Source: Pseudonocardia nigra
Lineage (GTDB): Bacteria > Actinomycetota > Actinomycetes > Mycobacteriales > Pseudonocardiaceae
Reading direction: 5' to 3'
DNA length: 64,000 bases
NCBI RefSeq assembly: GCF_019396355.1
Contig: NZ_JAHKRK010000003.1
Coordinates: 33,589 to 97,588, forward strand
Shown here: piece after piece, positions 57,301 to 64,000 of the stretch
How the letters are laid out: each line of letters opens with the position of its first letter
Numbering within the stretch: position 1 is the first letter of the stretch
The notes under the pieces: model-generated
The model's database searches: none
What the model was told of the DNA's origin: nothing
What the model saw: only the letters and a program-made list of their open reading frames with translations
Translations under genes and position numbers: made by a program

Positions 57301-58242
57301 ATGAGCACCACGACCAGCGGTTCCGCCAGCGGGACCGGCTCCCCGATCGATCCGGCGACCGACCCGGTCGCGGCGGGAGGCGCGTCCCCCAGCCGCCGCA
57401 AGCTCGTGATACGGCGGTTCTTCCGCCACAAGCTCGGCGTCACCGGGCTGGTGGTGTTCGTCGGGCTCTTCGCGCTGGCCTACCTCGGCCCGCTGATCAG
57501 CCCGTGGACCGTCACCAACCAGGACTTCACCAGCCTGCTCGAACCGCCGACGCCGGATCACTGGTTCGGCACCACCCAGATCGGCGAGGACGTGTTCGTC
57601 CGCACGATGGACGGGCTGCGGAAGTCCCTCGTGATCGGCCTGCTGGTCGGCCTCATCTCCACCGCGATCGCCACCATCGTGGGCGCCACCGCCGCCTACT
57701 TCGGCGGCTGGGTCGACCGCGCGCTGATGTGGGTGGTCGACCTCATGCTCGTCCTGCCCGCGCTGCTCGTCATCGCGATCCTCAGCCCGGCCTTCGAGGG
57801 CTCCACCTGGCTCATCCTCGTGGTCCTGCTGGCGGCGTTCTCCTGGATGATCGCCGCCCGGTTGGTGCGCGGGATGACGCTGAGTCTCCGGGAACGCGAG
57901 TTCGTGCAGGCGGCGAAGTTCGCGGGTGTCCCGGCCTGGAAGATCATCCTGAAGCACATCATCCCGAACATGGCCTCGCTGCTGATCATCGACGCGACGG
58001 TCAACATCGGACAGGCCGTGCTCGCGGAGACCAGCCTGAGCTACCTCGGGTTCGGGGTGCAGCCCCCGGACGTCTCCCTCGGCACGCTGATCTCGGAGGG
58101 CAGCCGCTCGGCGCTGACGTTCCCGTGGCTGTTCCTCTTCGCCGGTGGCCTGCTCGTGATCACGGTGCTCGCGGTGAACCTCATCGGTGACGGGCTGCGC
58201 GATGCGCTGGACCCGCAGAGCACCCGCAGTGACGCCCGATGA
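57301..58242 (+). CDS. ABC peptide transporter permease (DppC-like)
   Basis: The 313-residue protein carries a disordered ~35-residue N-terminus, the OppC_N segment [20 protein letters not shown], and six helices with the EAA loop [27 protein letters not shown]. It ends [20 protein letters not shown], typical of DppC. Its stop overlaps an ATG of the ATPase frame (ATGA). It forms the pore with the DppB-like subunit. Confidence 0.93.
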   Translation: MSTTTSGSASGTGSPIDPATDPVAAGGASPSRRKLVIRRFFRHKLGVTGLVVFVGLFALAYLGPLISPWTVTNQDFTSLLEPPTPDHWFGTTQIGEDVFVRTMDGLRKSLVIGLLVGLISTAIATIVGATAAYFGGWVDRALMWVVDLMLVLPALLVIAILSPAFEGSTWLILVVLLAAFSWMIAARLVRGMTLSLREREFVQAAKFAGVPAWKIILKHIIPNMASLLIIDATVNIGQAVLAETSLSYLGFGVQPPDVSLGTLISEGSRSALTFPWLFLFAGGLLVITVLAVNLIGDGLRDALDPQSTRSDAR

Positions 58243-58280
58243 CCACCACACCCCATCACCGGTTCGACAGGAGTGCCCCG

Positions 58281-60419
58281 ATGAACCCCGACGAGCCCGT
58301 GCTCGAGCCTGCCTTCGACGGCAGCGAGCCGGTGCTCGAGGTCAATGATCTGGACATCTCGTTCCCCAGTGAGGCCGGGCGTGTGCACGCAGTGCGCGGC
58401 CTGAGCTACCAGGTGGCGCCGGGCGAGGTCCTCGGAATCGTGGGCGAGTCCGGCTCGGGCAAGTCGGTGTCGTCGATGGCCGTGATGGGTCTGCTCCCGC
58501 CGCAGGCCAGGGTGAGCGGGTCGATCCGCTTCCGCGGCACCGAGCTGCTCGGCAAACCGGACAGCGAGCTGTCGCGGATCCGGGGCCGGCAGGTCTCGAT
58601 GATCTTCCAGGACCCGCTCTCCGCCCTGACGCCCGTCTACACGGTGGGCGACCAGGTCGCCGAGGCGGTGCTCGTCCACGGCGGCAAAAGCGTGTCGAAG
58701 CAGCAGGCCGCGAAGCGCGCGGTGGAGCTGCTCGACCTGGTCGGGATCCCCAAGGCCGCCGAACGCGCCAAGGCGTTCCCGCACGAGTTCTCCGGCGGTA
58801 TGCGGCAGCGCGTCGTCATCGCGATGGCGATCGCCAACGACCCCGACCTGATCATCGCCGACGAGCCGACGACCGCGCTCGACGTCACCGTGCAGGCCCA
58901 AGTGCTCGAGGTGCTGAAGACCGCGGGCGAGGTCACCGGCGCGTCCCTCGTCATGATCACCCACGACCTGGGCGTCGTGGCCGGCATCGCCGACCGCGTG
59001 ATGGTGATGTACGCCGGGCGCACGGTGGAGACCGGCGCCGTCGACGACATCTACCGCCACCCCCGGATGCCCTACACGGTCGGGCTGCTCGGCTCCATCC
59101 CGCGCGTGGACGTCGAGGCGCGCGAGAAGCTGGTGCCGATCGAGGGCCAGCCACCGTCGATGGTGCGCCTGCCGGTGGGCTGCCCGTTCCATCCGCGGTG
59201 TCCGCTGGCGATCGACGAGTGCCGCGACGGCGAGCCGGACCTGCTCCCCGTGGACGGGCTGCCGGGGCATGCGGCCGCGTGCATCCGGCGCGGTGACGTC
59301 GCCGCGCGCGACACCGGCGACCACACCGACCTCGCCGAGGTGTACGGGCTGACGCACGACCTCCCGTCCCAGGAGCAGGAACGGCGGCCACGGGAGCACC
59401 GCCCGGTCGTCCTTGAGGTACGCGACCTCGTCCGGCACTACCCCGTGACGAAGGGGACGGTGTTCCGGCGGCAGGTGGGAGAGGTGCGCGCTGTCGACGG
59501 CATCTCGTTCGACGTGCGTGAGGGCGAGGCGCTGGGCATCGTCGGCGAGTCCGGCAGCGGCAAGACCACCACGCTCATGGAGATCCTCAACCTGGCGGCC
59601 CCGACGGCCGGCACGATCGAGGTGCTCGGCCGCGACGTGCGGAAGCTCACCGGGAGGGACCGCAAGGAGCTGCGGCGCGACCTCCAGGTCGTCTTCCAGG
59701 ACCCGATGGCCTCGCTCGACCCCCGGCTCCCGATCTCGGACACGATCGCCGAGCCGATGCTCGCCCACGGGTTCGACTCCGCGCACGTCAACCGGCGGGT
59801 GCCGGAGCTGCTGGACTTGGTCGGGCTGCCGCGCGACGCCGCCAGCCGGTACCCGGCGAACTTCTCCGGCGGGCAGCGGCAGCGGGTCGGCATCGCGCGG
59901 GCGCTGGCGTTGGAGCCGAAGGTGCTCGTGCTCGATGAGCCGGTCTCGGCGCTGGACGTCTCCATCCAGGCCGGCGTGATCAACCTACTCGAGGAGCTCC
60001 AGCGCAAGCTCGGGCTGGCCTACCTGTTCGTCTCCCACGACCTGTCGGTCGTCCGGCACATCGCCCACCGCGTGGCCGTGATGTACCTGGGCAAGGTGGT
60101 GGAGGTCGGGGAGACCGACGAGGTGTTCCGCGCGCCGGAGCACCCGTACACGCAGTCGCTGATCTCCGCCATCCCGATCCCGGACCCGGAGAAGGAGCGC
60201 AGGCGGGAGCGGATCCTCCTGACCGGCGACGTCCCCAGTCCGACGGATCCGCCGTCCGGGTGCTCGTTCCGCACCCGCTGTCCCCTCCACGCACAGCTGA
60301 GCCCCGAGCGGGCGCAGCGGTGCATCGATGTCGAACCGGTCCTGATACCCGGGACCGGCGGCACCTCCGACGACCACCGGGCGGCCTGCCACTACGCAGC
60401 CCCGAAGCCGGTGCTCTGA
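58281..60419 (+). CDS. Double ABC ATPase (DppD-DppF fusion)
   Basis: The 712-residue protein holds two complete ABC modules. The first (about 15-345) has [16 protein letters not shown] and [12 protein letters not shown] and ends with an oligopeptide-type cysteine motif ([14 protein letters not shown]). The second (about 385-710) has [29 protein letters not shown] and [14 protein letters not shown]. The two cysteine-rich C-termini may bind iron-sulfur clusters. AGGAG seven bases before the ATG at 58281 favours this start; an ATG at 58239 overlapping the dppC stop would add 14 residues. One chain replaces the usual DppD and DppF pair. Confidence 0.9.
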   Translation: MNPDEPVLEPAFDGSEPVLEVNDLDISFPSEAGRVHAVRGLSYQVAPGEVLGIVGESGSGKSVSSMAVMGLLPPQARVSGSIRFRGTELLGKPDSELSRIRGRQVSMIFQDPLSALTPVYTVGDQVAEAVLVHGGKSVSKQQAAKRAVELLDLVGIPKAAERAKAFPHEFSGGMRQRVVIAMAIANDPDLIIADEPTTALDVTVQAQVLEVLKTAGEVTGASLVMITHDLGVVAGIADRVMVMYAGRTVETGAVDDIYRHPRMPYTVGLLGSIPRVDVEAREKLVPIEGQPPSMVRLPVGCPFHPRCPLAIDECRDGEPDLLPVDGLPGHAAACIRRGDVAARDTGDHTDLAEVYGLTHDLPSQEQERRPREHRPVVLEVRDLVRHYPVTKGTVFRRQVGEVRAVDGISFDVREGEALGIVGESGSGKTTTLMEILNLAAPTAGTIEVLGRDVRKLTGRDRKELRRDLQVVFQDPMASLDPRLPISDTIAEPMLAHGFDSAHVNRRVPELLDLVGLPRDAASRYPANFSGGQRQRVGIARALALEPKVLVLDEPVSALDVSIQAGVINLLEELQRKLGLAYLFVSHDLSVVRHIAHRVAVMYLGKVVEVGETDEVFRAPEHPYTQSLISAIPIPDPEKERRRERILLTGDVPSPTDPPSGCSFRTRCPLHAQLSPERAQRCIDVEPVLIPGTGGTSDDHRAACHYAAPKPVL

Positions 60420-60470
60420 GCAAGCAGCTCGCTCAACGGCGAGAGAGTCCGAACAGATGGAGAACGAGTG

Positions 60471-62162
60471 ATGAGAGCACGCAGCCGGCTGAGCGGGCTG
60501 GCCGTCGCGCTGACCGCCACGCTCACCCTCACCGCGTGTGGCGGTGACGGTGGCGGCACCGGCGGTGGCGGTGCTGCTCCGGAGGAGGCCCCGGAGCTCG
60601 GCACCAGCGCCATCAACCCGGTGGACCCGGCGCAACTGCGCGACGGCGGCGACCTGCGCTGGCCGATCAACAACTACCCGCAGAACCTGAACTACCACCA
60701 GTTCGATGGCACCGAGGCCGACACCGAGGACGTCACCGACCCGCTGATGCCGCAGGTGTTCCTCATCCAGCCGGACGGCACGGCCGAGGTCGACACCAAC
60801 TACATGACGTCCGTCGAGCTCACCTCCCCCAATCCGCAGGTCGTCACCTACACCATCAATCCGGAGGCCGTCTGGAGCGATGGCACACCCATCACCTGGG
60901 AGGACTTCCGGGCGCAGTGGCAGGCCCTCAACGGGACGAACCCGGCCTACAACGTGTCGGCCACCAACTCGTATGCGCCTATCGCCAGCGTAGAAATGGG
61001 CGTCGACGACAAGCAGGCCGTGGTGACCTGGAGCACGCCCTTCTCCGACTGGCAGTCGGCGTTCAGCCCGCTGTACCCGGCGTCGACGAACGGCGACCCG
61101 GAGGCGTTCAACACCGGCTGGCTGGAGGAGCCGCAGGTCACCTCGGGTCCGTTCCAGCTGCAGGCCGTCGACCGGACCGCGCAGCAGATCATCCTGGAGC
61201 GGAACCCGAACTGGTGGGGGCCCACTCCCAAGCTCGACCGGATCATCTTCCGGCTGATCGACTCGGCGGCCATGCCCAACGCGCTGGCCAACGGTGAGAT
61301 CGACTTCTACGAGATCGCCTCCGACATCAGCCTGTTCGAGCGCGCCCAGGGGATCCCGAACGTCGACGTCCGCAAGGCTCTCGCGCCCGACATGCGGCAC
61401 TTCACGTTCAACGGCGCCGAGGGCTCGATCATGGCCGACCAGCAGCTGCGGATCGCGGTCCAGAAGGGCATCGACCGGACGCAGATCGCGCAGGCGATGC
61501 TCGGCCGCATCGTCCCGGACCCGGTGCCGCTGGGCAACCACATCTACCGCGCGGGGCAGGAAGGCTTCCAGGACAACGACGCGATCGTCGAGTACAACCC
61601 CGAGGAAGCCGGCGCGATGCTCGACGAGCTCGGCTGGGTGCGGGAGGGTGAGGGCACCCGCATGAAGGACGGGCAGCCGCTCGCGATCCGAATGGTGATC
61701 CCGACGAACACCGCGACCAGCGAGCAGGAGGCCCGGATCGCGCAGGAGCAGCTGCGGCAGATCGGCGTCGACCTCCAGATCCAGGCCGTGCCGCTCAACG
61801 ACTTCTTCGAGAAGCACATCCTGGTCGGCGACTTCGACGTCACCGTGTTCTCCTGGCTGGGCACCGCGTTCCCGGTGAGCTCCACGCGGTCGATCTACAC
61901 CCTGAACGAGGACACCCAGCAGAACTTCGGCCGGATCGGCAACGAGACGATCAACCAGCTGTACGACGAGGCGACGACCGTCCTGGACGAGCAGCGCAAG
62001 ATCGAGCTCGCCAACCAGATCGACACCGAGATCTGGGCGTCCGGGCACTCGCTGCTGCTCTACCAGCGCCCGAACGTCTACGCCGTGAACAGCAACCTCG
62101 CCAACTTCGGCGCCTTCGGGTTCGCCGACGAGGTCTACACGGTGATGGGCTTCGTGCAGTGA
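60471..62162 (+). CDS. Family 5 extracellular solute-binding lipoprotein
   Basis: This 563-residue lipoprotein has a signal peptide ending in the lipobox LTAC (AVALTATLTLTACGGDG), so it is anchored outside the membrane. The SBP_bac_5 domain is clear: RWPINNYPQNLNYHQFDG, VVTYTINPEAVWSDGTPITWEDF, GPFQLQAVDRTAQQIILERNPNWWGP and RIAVQKGIDRTQIAQAML. It delivers peptides or other ligands to the permeases encoded upstream. The ATG at 60471 has GGAG eight bases before it. As the last gene of the operon it can be made in excess only through its own signals. Confidence 0.92.
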   Translation: MRARSRLSGLAVALTATLTLTACGGDGGGTGGGGAAPEEAPELGTSAINPVDPAQLRDGGDLRWPINNYPQNLNYHQFDGTEADTEDVTDPLMPQVFLIQPDGTAEVDTNYMTSVELTSPNPQVVTYTINPEAVWSDGTPITWEDFRAQWQALNGTNPAYNVSATNSYAPIASVEMGVDDKQAVVTWSTPFSDWQSAFSPLYPASTNGDPEAFNTGWLEEPQVTSGPFQLQAVDRTAQQIILERNPNWWGPTPKLDRIIFRLIDSAAMPNALANGEIDFYEIASDISLFERAQGIPNVDVRKALAPDMRHFTFNGAEGSIMADQQLRIAVQKGIDRTQIAQAMLGRIVPDPVPLGNHIYRAGQEGFQDNDAIVEYNPEEAGAMLDELGWVREGEGTRMKDGQPLAIRMVIPTNTATSEQEARIAQEQLRQIGVDLQIQAVPLNDFFEKHILVGDFDVTVFSWLGTAFPVSSTRSIYTLNEDTQQNFGRIGNETINQLYDEATTVLDEQRKIELANQIDTEIWASGHSLLLYQRPNVYAVNSNLANFGAFGFADEVYTVMGFVQ

Positions 62163-62195
62163 TGACCGATCGCCCCATCGGCGATGGCGTCTGAG

Positions 62196-63164
62196 ATGAC
62201 CGACCGGTCCCCCCGCGAGCGTCGCTCCGGGGGGACCGGCCTGTGTGCGCCACCCGTCCGCCACGGGCTGGTCCTCACCGCCGCGGTGCTGGTCTGCTGC
62301 GCGGTGGTGCTGGCGCTGTGCTGGGCGTCGTGGTCGGGAGTCCGGGACCAACTCACCGGACTGACCGCGCGGGCCGTCGGCACGGTCACGGAGACCGAGG
62401 TCGGGGGCGTGGCCGACACCGTGCGCGTCCGGTGGCAACCCGCCGGGGGCGCCGAGCGCGTGCTCGACGTCCGCCTGGGTGGGAGCGTCCCGCCCGTCGG
62501 CAGCCGCACCGAGGTCGCCTACGACCCCGCCGACCCGACGCGGGCCACGGTCCCCGGATCCGCCGCGATCGTCGACGGCAACCGCGCGCTCACCGACGCG
62601 TTCTGCGTCGCCGTGGTGGCGATCGCGGTGCTCGTCCTGGGCGGCGTCCGCTGGTGGTTCGCCGCGGCCGCGGTCCGCCGCAGGCCCCGGAGGATCGCGG
62701 CCCGCCGGGTGCGGATCCAGTCGGGGCTGCTGTCCCGGTCGTGGCTCGAGACCGAGCACGAGCCGCAGCGCTGGGTCCCGGTCCACTTCGACCCGCTGCT
62801 GGTCACCCTGCCCGCCCCCACCACGGTCACGTTCCTCGGCGACCCGCTGCGCGACTCCTGGGTGGGCGCCGAGATCGACGGCAGGCGCATCTACCCGGCG
62901 GGTCGGGTGCGCACCTCGGAGCCCCGGGGCCGTCGGGTGGACAACCCGATGCGGCCCGACGCCGACACCGCCCGCCGCGCCCGCCGCGCCACCCTCGGCC
63001 GTCACCTGCTGCTCGACGCCGCTCTCGTGGCCCCGGCGCCGCTGGTCGGGCTCTTCTGGGCCTACCTCGACGGCGGCGGCCTGTCGTCATGGGCGGGCGC
63101 AACGGCCATCGCCGCCGTGGTGGGACTGTGGACGGGCGCGTACCGGGGCTCGGACCCCAGCTGA
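62196..63164 (+). CDS. Membrane protein, DUF3592-like
   Basis: The 322-residue protein has two N-proximal membrane helices (LVLTAAVLVCCAVVLALCW and AVVAIAVLVLGGVRWWFAAA) around an outside loop with the pattern VTETEVGGVADTVRVRW...VGSRTEVAYDPADPTRA, typical of DUF3592-type proteins. It continues with a cytoplasmic part and a final helix pair near LGRHLLLDAALVAPAPLVGLFW. Function is unknown. The ATG at 62196 (MTDRSPRERR) is preferred to one four codons upstream. It begins 33 bases after the importer operon and may be read with it. Confidence 0.7.
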   Translation: MTDRSPRERRSGGTGLCAPPVRHGLVLTAAVLVCCAVVLALCWASWSGVRDQLTGLTARAVGTVTETEVGGVADTVRVRWQPAGGAERVLDVRLGGSVPPVGSRTEVAYDPADPTRATVPGSAAIVDGNRALTDAFCVAVVAIAVLVLGGVRWWFAAAAVRRRPRRIAARRVRIQSGLLSRSWLETEHEPQRWVPVHFDPLLVTLPAPTTVTFLGDPLRDSWVGAEIDGRRIYPAGRVRTSEPRGRRVDNPMRPDADTARRARRATLGRHLLLDAALVAPAPLVGLFWAYLDGGGLSSWAGATAIAAVVGLWTGAYRGSDPS

Positions 63165-63189
63165 CCGGGCGGCCACCCGGAACGGCTGC

Positions 63190-63282
63190 GCGATGCACCC
63201 CGATTCGGCCGATGCCCCCCGTCGACGGGGCGCACGCGCCGACACGGGGTGCATCAGCGCGCACGGGGTGCATCGGCCGGGG
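63190..63282. repeat. GATGCACCCCG hairpin cluster
   Basis: GCGCGATGCACCCCG (63188-63202) pairs with CGGGGTGCATC around 63245-63255, and a second CGGGGTGCATC lies near 63264-63274. An inner palindrome CCCCGTCGACGGGG lies between them. The cluster is located between convergent genes and could end both transcripts. Confidence 0.6.
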
Positions 63283-63309
63283 CGGGGCCAGCCACGTGCG
63301 CGAGGGCGC

Positions 63310-63858
63310 TCAGTCGTCCAGCACGTCGATCCACCCGCCCGAGCGCCAGTACTCGCCGCCCTCGCGCGCGAGCAACTGGTGGTCGACGAGGTAGCGCCGC
63401 AGCGTGGCGTGGTCGGCCGTGCCGCCGTCGGTCCACGCCCGCAGCACGGCGTCGACCTCCCGCTCCGGGTAGCGCACGCCGGGCTCGAAGCTCTGCACCA
63501 CGTGCTCCAGCACGAGCCGGCGCTTCGCGTCCTGGGCCGGGAGCGACAGCAGCGTCCCGTCGCGCACGAACCGGCCCACCACCTGCTCCACGCCGGGGTC
63601 GGCGTAGCCGAGGTCCTCGGCCTGCTGCACCGGTGCGGCGGCCCGGGCCGCGTCCTTGAACAGCTCGACCCGCACGCCGAGCTTGTCGTCGACGAGCCCG
63701 CCCGCCTGCAGCTTCTGCACGGCCTTGCCGACGGCACGGGCGTCGAGCCCGGTGGCGGCGGCCACCTCCGCGTGCGTGCCGGCACCGAGCACGAGCGCCG
63801 AGACAACCCGAAGCCGATCAGGCTCGGCGAGCAACCCGACGAGGTCGGCAGGATCCAC
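63310..63858 (-). CDS. DUF2087 regulator with ArsR-like helix-turn-helix
   Basis: The 182-residue protein has an N-terminal winged helix (LVGLLAEPDRLRVVSALVLGAGTHAEVAAATGLDARAVGKAVQKLQAGGLV) and a C-terminal DUF2087 domain (RRLVLEHVVQSFEPGVRYPEREVDAVLRAW, then HATLRRYLVDHQLLAREGGEYWRSGG). Such proteins act as transcriptional repressors, with unknown ligands. GTG at 63858. Confidence 0.85.
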   Translation of the reverse strand: MDPADLVGLLAEPDRLRVVSALVLGAGTHAEVAAATGLDARAVGKAVQKLQAGGLVDDKLGVRVELFKDAARAAAPVQQAEDLGYADPGVEQVVGRFVRDGTLLSLPAQDAKRRLVLEHVVQSFEPGVRYPEREVDAVLRAWTDGGTADHATLRRYLVDHQLLAREGGEYWRSGGWIDVLDD

Positions 63859-63887
63859 GCCGGGGAGGTTACCGCCCGTCCGGTTCG

Positions 63888-63936
63888 CAGCAAGGTGGCT
63901 TTACTGCCGTCCAGTGGCAGTATGGTCACCTTGCTG
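63888..63936. repeat. Hairpin repeat family C, copy 2 (inverted)
   Basis: CAGCAAGGTGGCTTTACTG, loop CCGTCCAGTGG, CAGTATGGTCACCTTGCTG. The loop is nearly the reverse complement of the loop at 14867-14877, so the two copies are the same element in opposite orientation. It lies just upstream of the DUF2087 gene start. Confidence 0.8.
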
Positions 63937-63940
63937 CGAG

Positions 63941-63973
63941 GGGGACGGGGCGGGGACGGGGCGGGGACGGGGC
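63941..63973. repeat. Three 11-bp GGGGACGGGGC tandem repeats
   Basis: Three exact copies of GGGGACGGGGC in a row, followed by a partial fourth. The run of G-blocks could form a G-quadruplex on the plus strand. An ATG at 63983 a few bases later may start the next gene, but only six codons are visible, so no gene is called. Confidence 0.7.
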
Positions 63974-64000
63974 GGGTCTGACATGGCGGGGAGCTCCACG

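Noticed and set aside
59985..63005. A 1006-codon open frame on the minus strand
   Set aside because: It is antisense to the DppDF ATPase, the binding protein and the membrane protein, has no ribosome site and translates to low-complexity Arg/Gly/Val-rich sequence; it is open only because of high GC.
63941..63973. Start of a CRISPR or telomere-like array at the window edge
   Set aside because: Only three 11-bp G-rich units are present; this is a simple tandem repeat.

Overview
The window is a very GC-rich chromosomal segment of an actinobacterium, most likely from the Pseudonocardiales (Pseudonocardia-like). The evidence is the codon use, many GTG starts, the clpS-DUF2017-mec-cysO-cysM block, a serB-ctaD pair, a mycothiol-linked enzyme, an NDMA-type alcohol dehydrogenase and an actinobacterial tmRNA. 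No 16S gene or plasmid origin is present, so the genus is an inference.

Layout. 1-1.2 kb: end of an unknown gene and repeat array 1, six ~65-bp palindromic units. 1.2-10.8 kb: O-phosphoserine/CysO cysteine biosynthesis (cysM, cysO, mec), an ACT-GNAT fusion, a DUF2017/AosR-like protein and clpS, then divergently pncB-pncA, an orphan antitoxin, a thioesterase, a secreted protein and a DinG-type helicase. 10.8-24.5 kb: PTH2 peptidyl-tRNA hydrolase, serB, ctaD, a FetB-like permease, a PIG-L deacetylase, two 2-hydroxyacid dehydrogenases, a MoxR-VWA fusion, an NDMA-type ADH and a benzoate-CoA-ligase-like enzyme. 24.5-41.2 kb: small enzymes and regulators, a Ser/Thr kinase, repeat array 2 (seven units including a 247-bp tandem duplication) and a nitroreductase. 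This part holds several genes broken by single-base indels. 41.3-42.9 kb: a decayed island next to tRNA-Ala(GGC), with a gene stump, an IS5-type transposase tail, a frameshifted mycothiol-dependent enzyme and an integrase tail. 43-49 kb: S9 peptidase, DsbA/MauE pair, VIT1-like transporter, MFS exporter, SRPBCC protein. 49.2-55.5 kb: ribosome rescue and division genes (ssrA, smpB, ftsX, ftsE, prfB) with a hicAB toxin-antitoxin pair inserted. 55.5-64 kb: a PadR regulator, a complete peptide/opine-type ABC importer operon, a membrane protein and a DUF2087 regulator.

The most distinctive features lie between genes. The palindrome family with constant arms and a variable centre forms two separate arrays, both between convergent genes. 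At least two further hairpin families recur at distant sites. A second theme is the number of one-base lesions (about 25.6, 25.9, 36.9, 38.7 and 46.6 kb) and two genes that read through their expected stop (17.7 and 35.2 kb). These may be residual assembly errors or real decay and should be checked against reads before the genes are called pseudogenes.

All calls rest on reading the sequence and on family knowledge; no database search was run.
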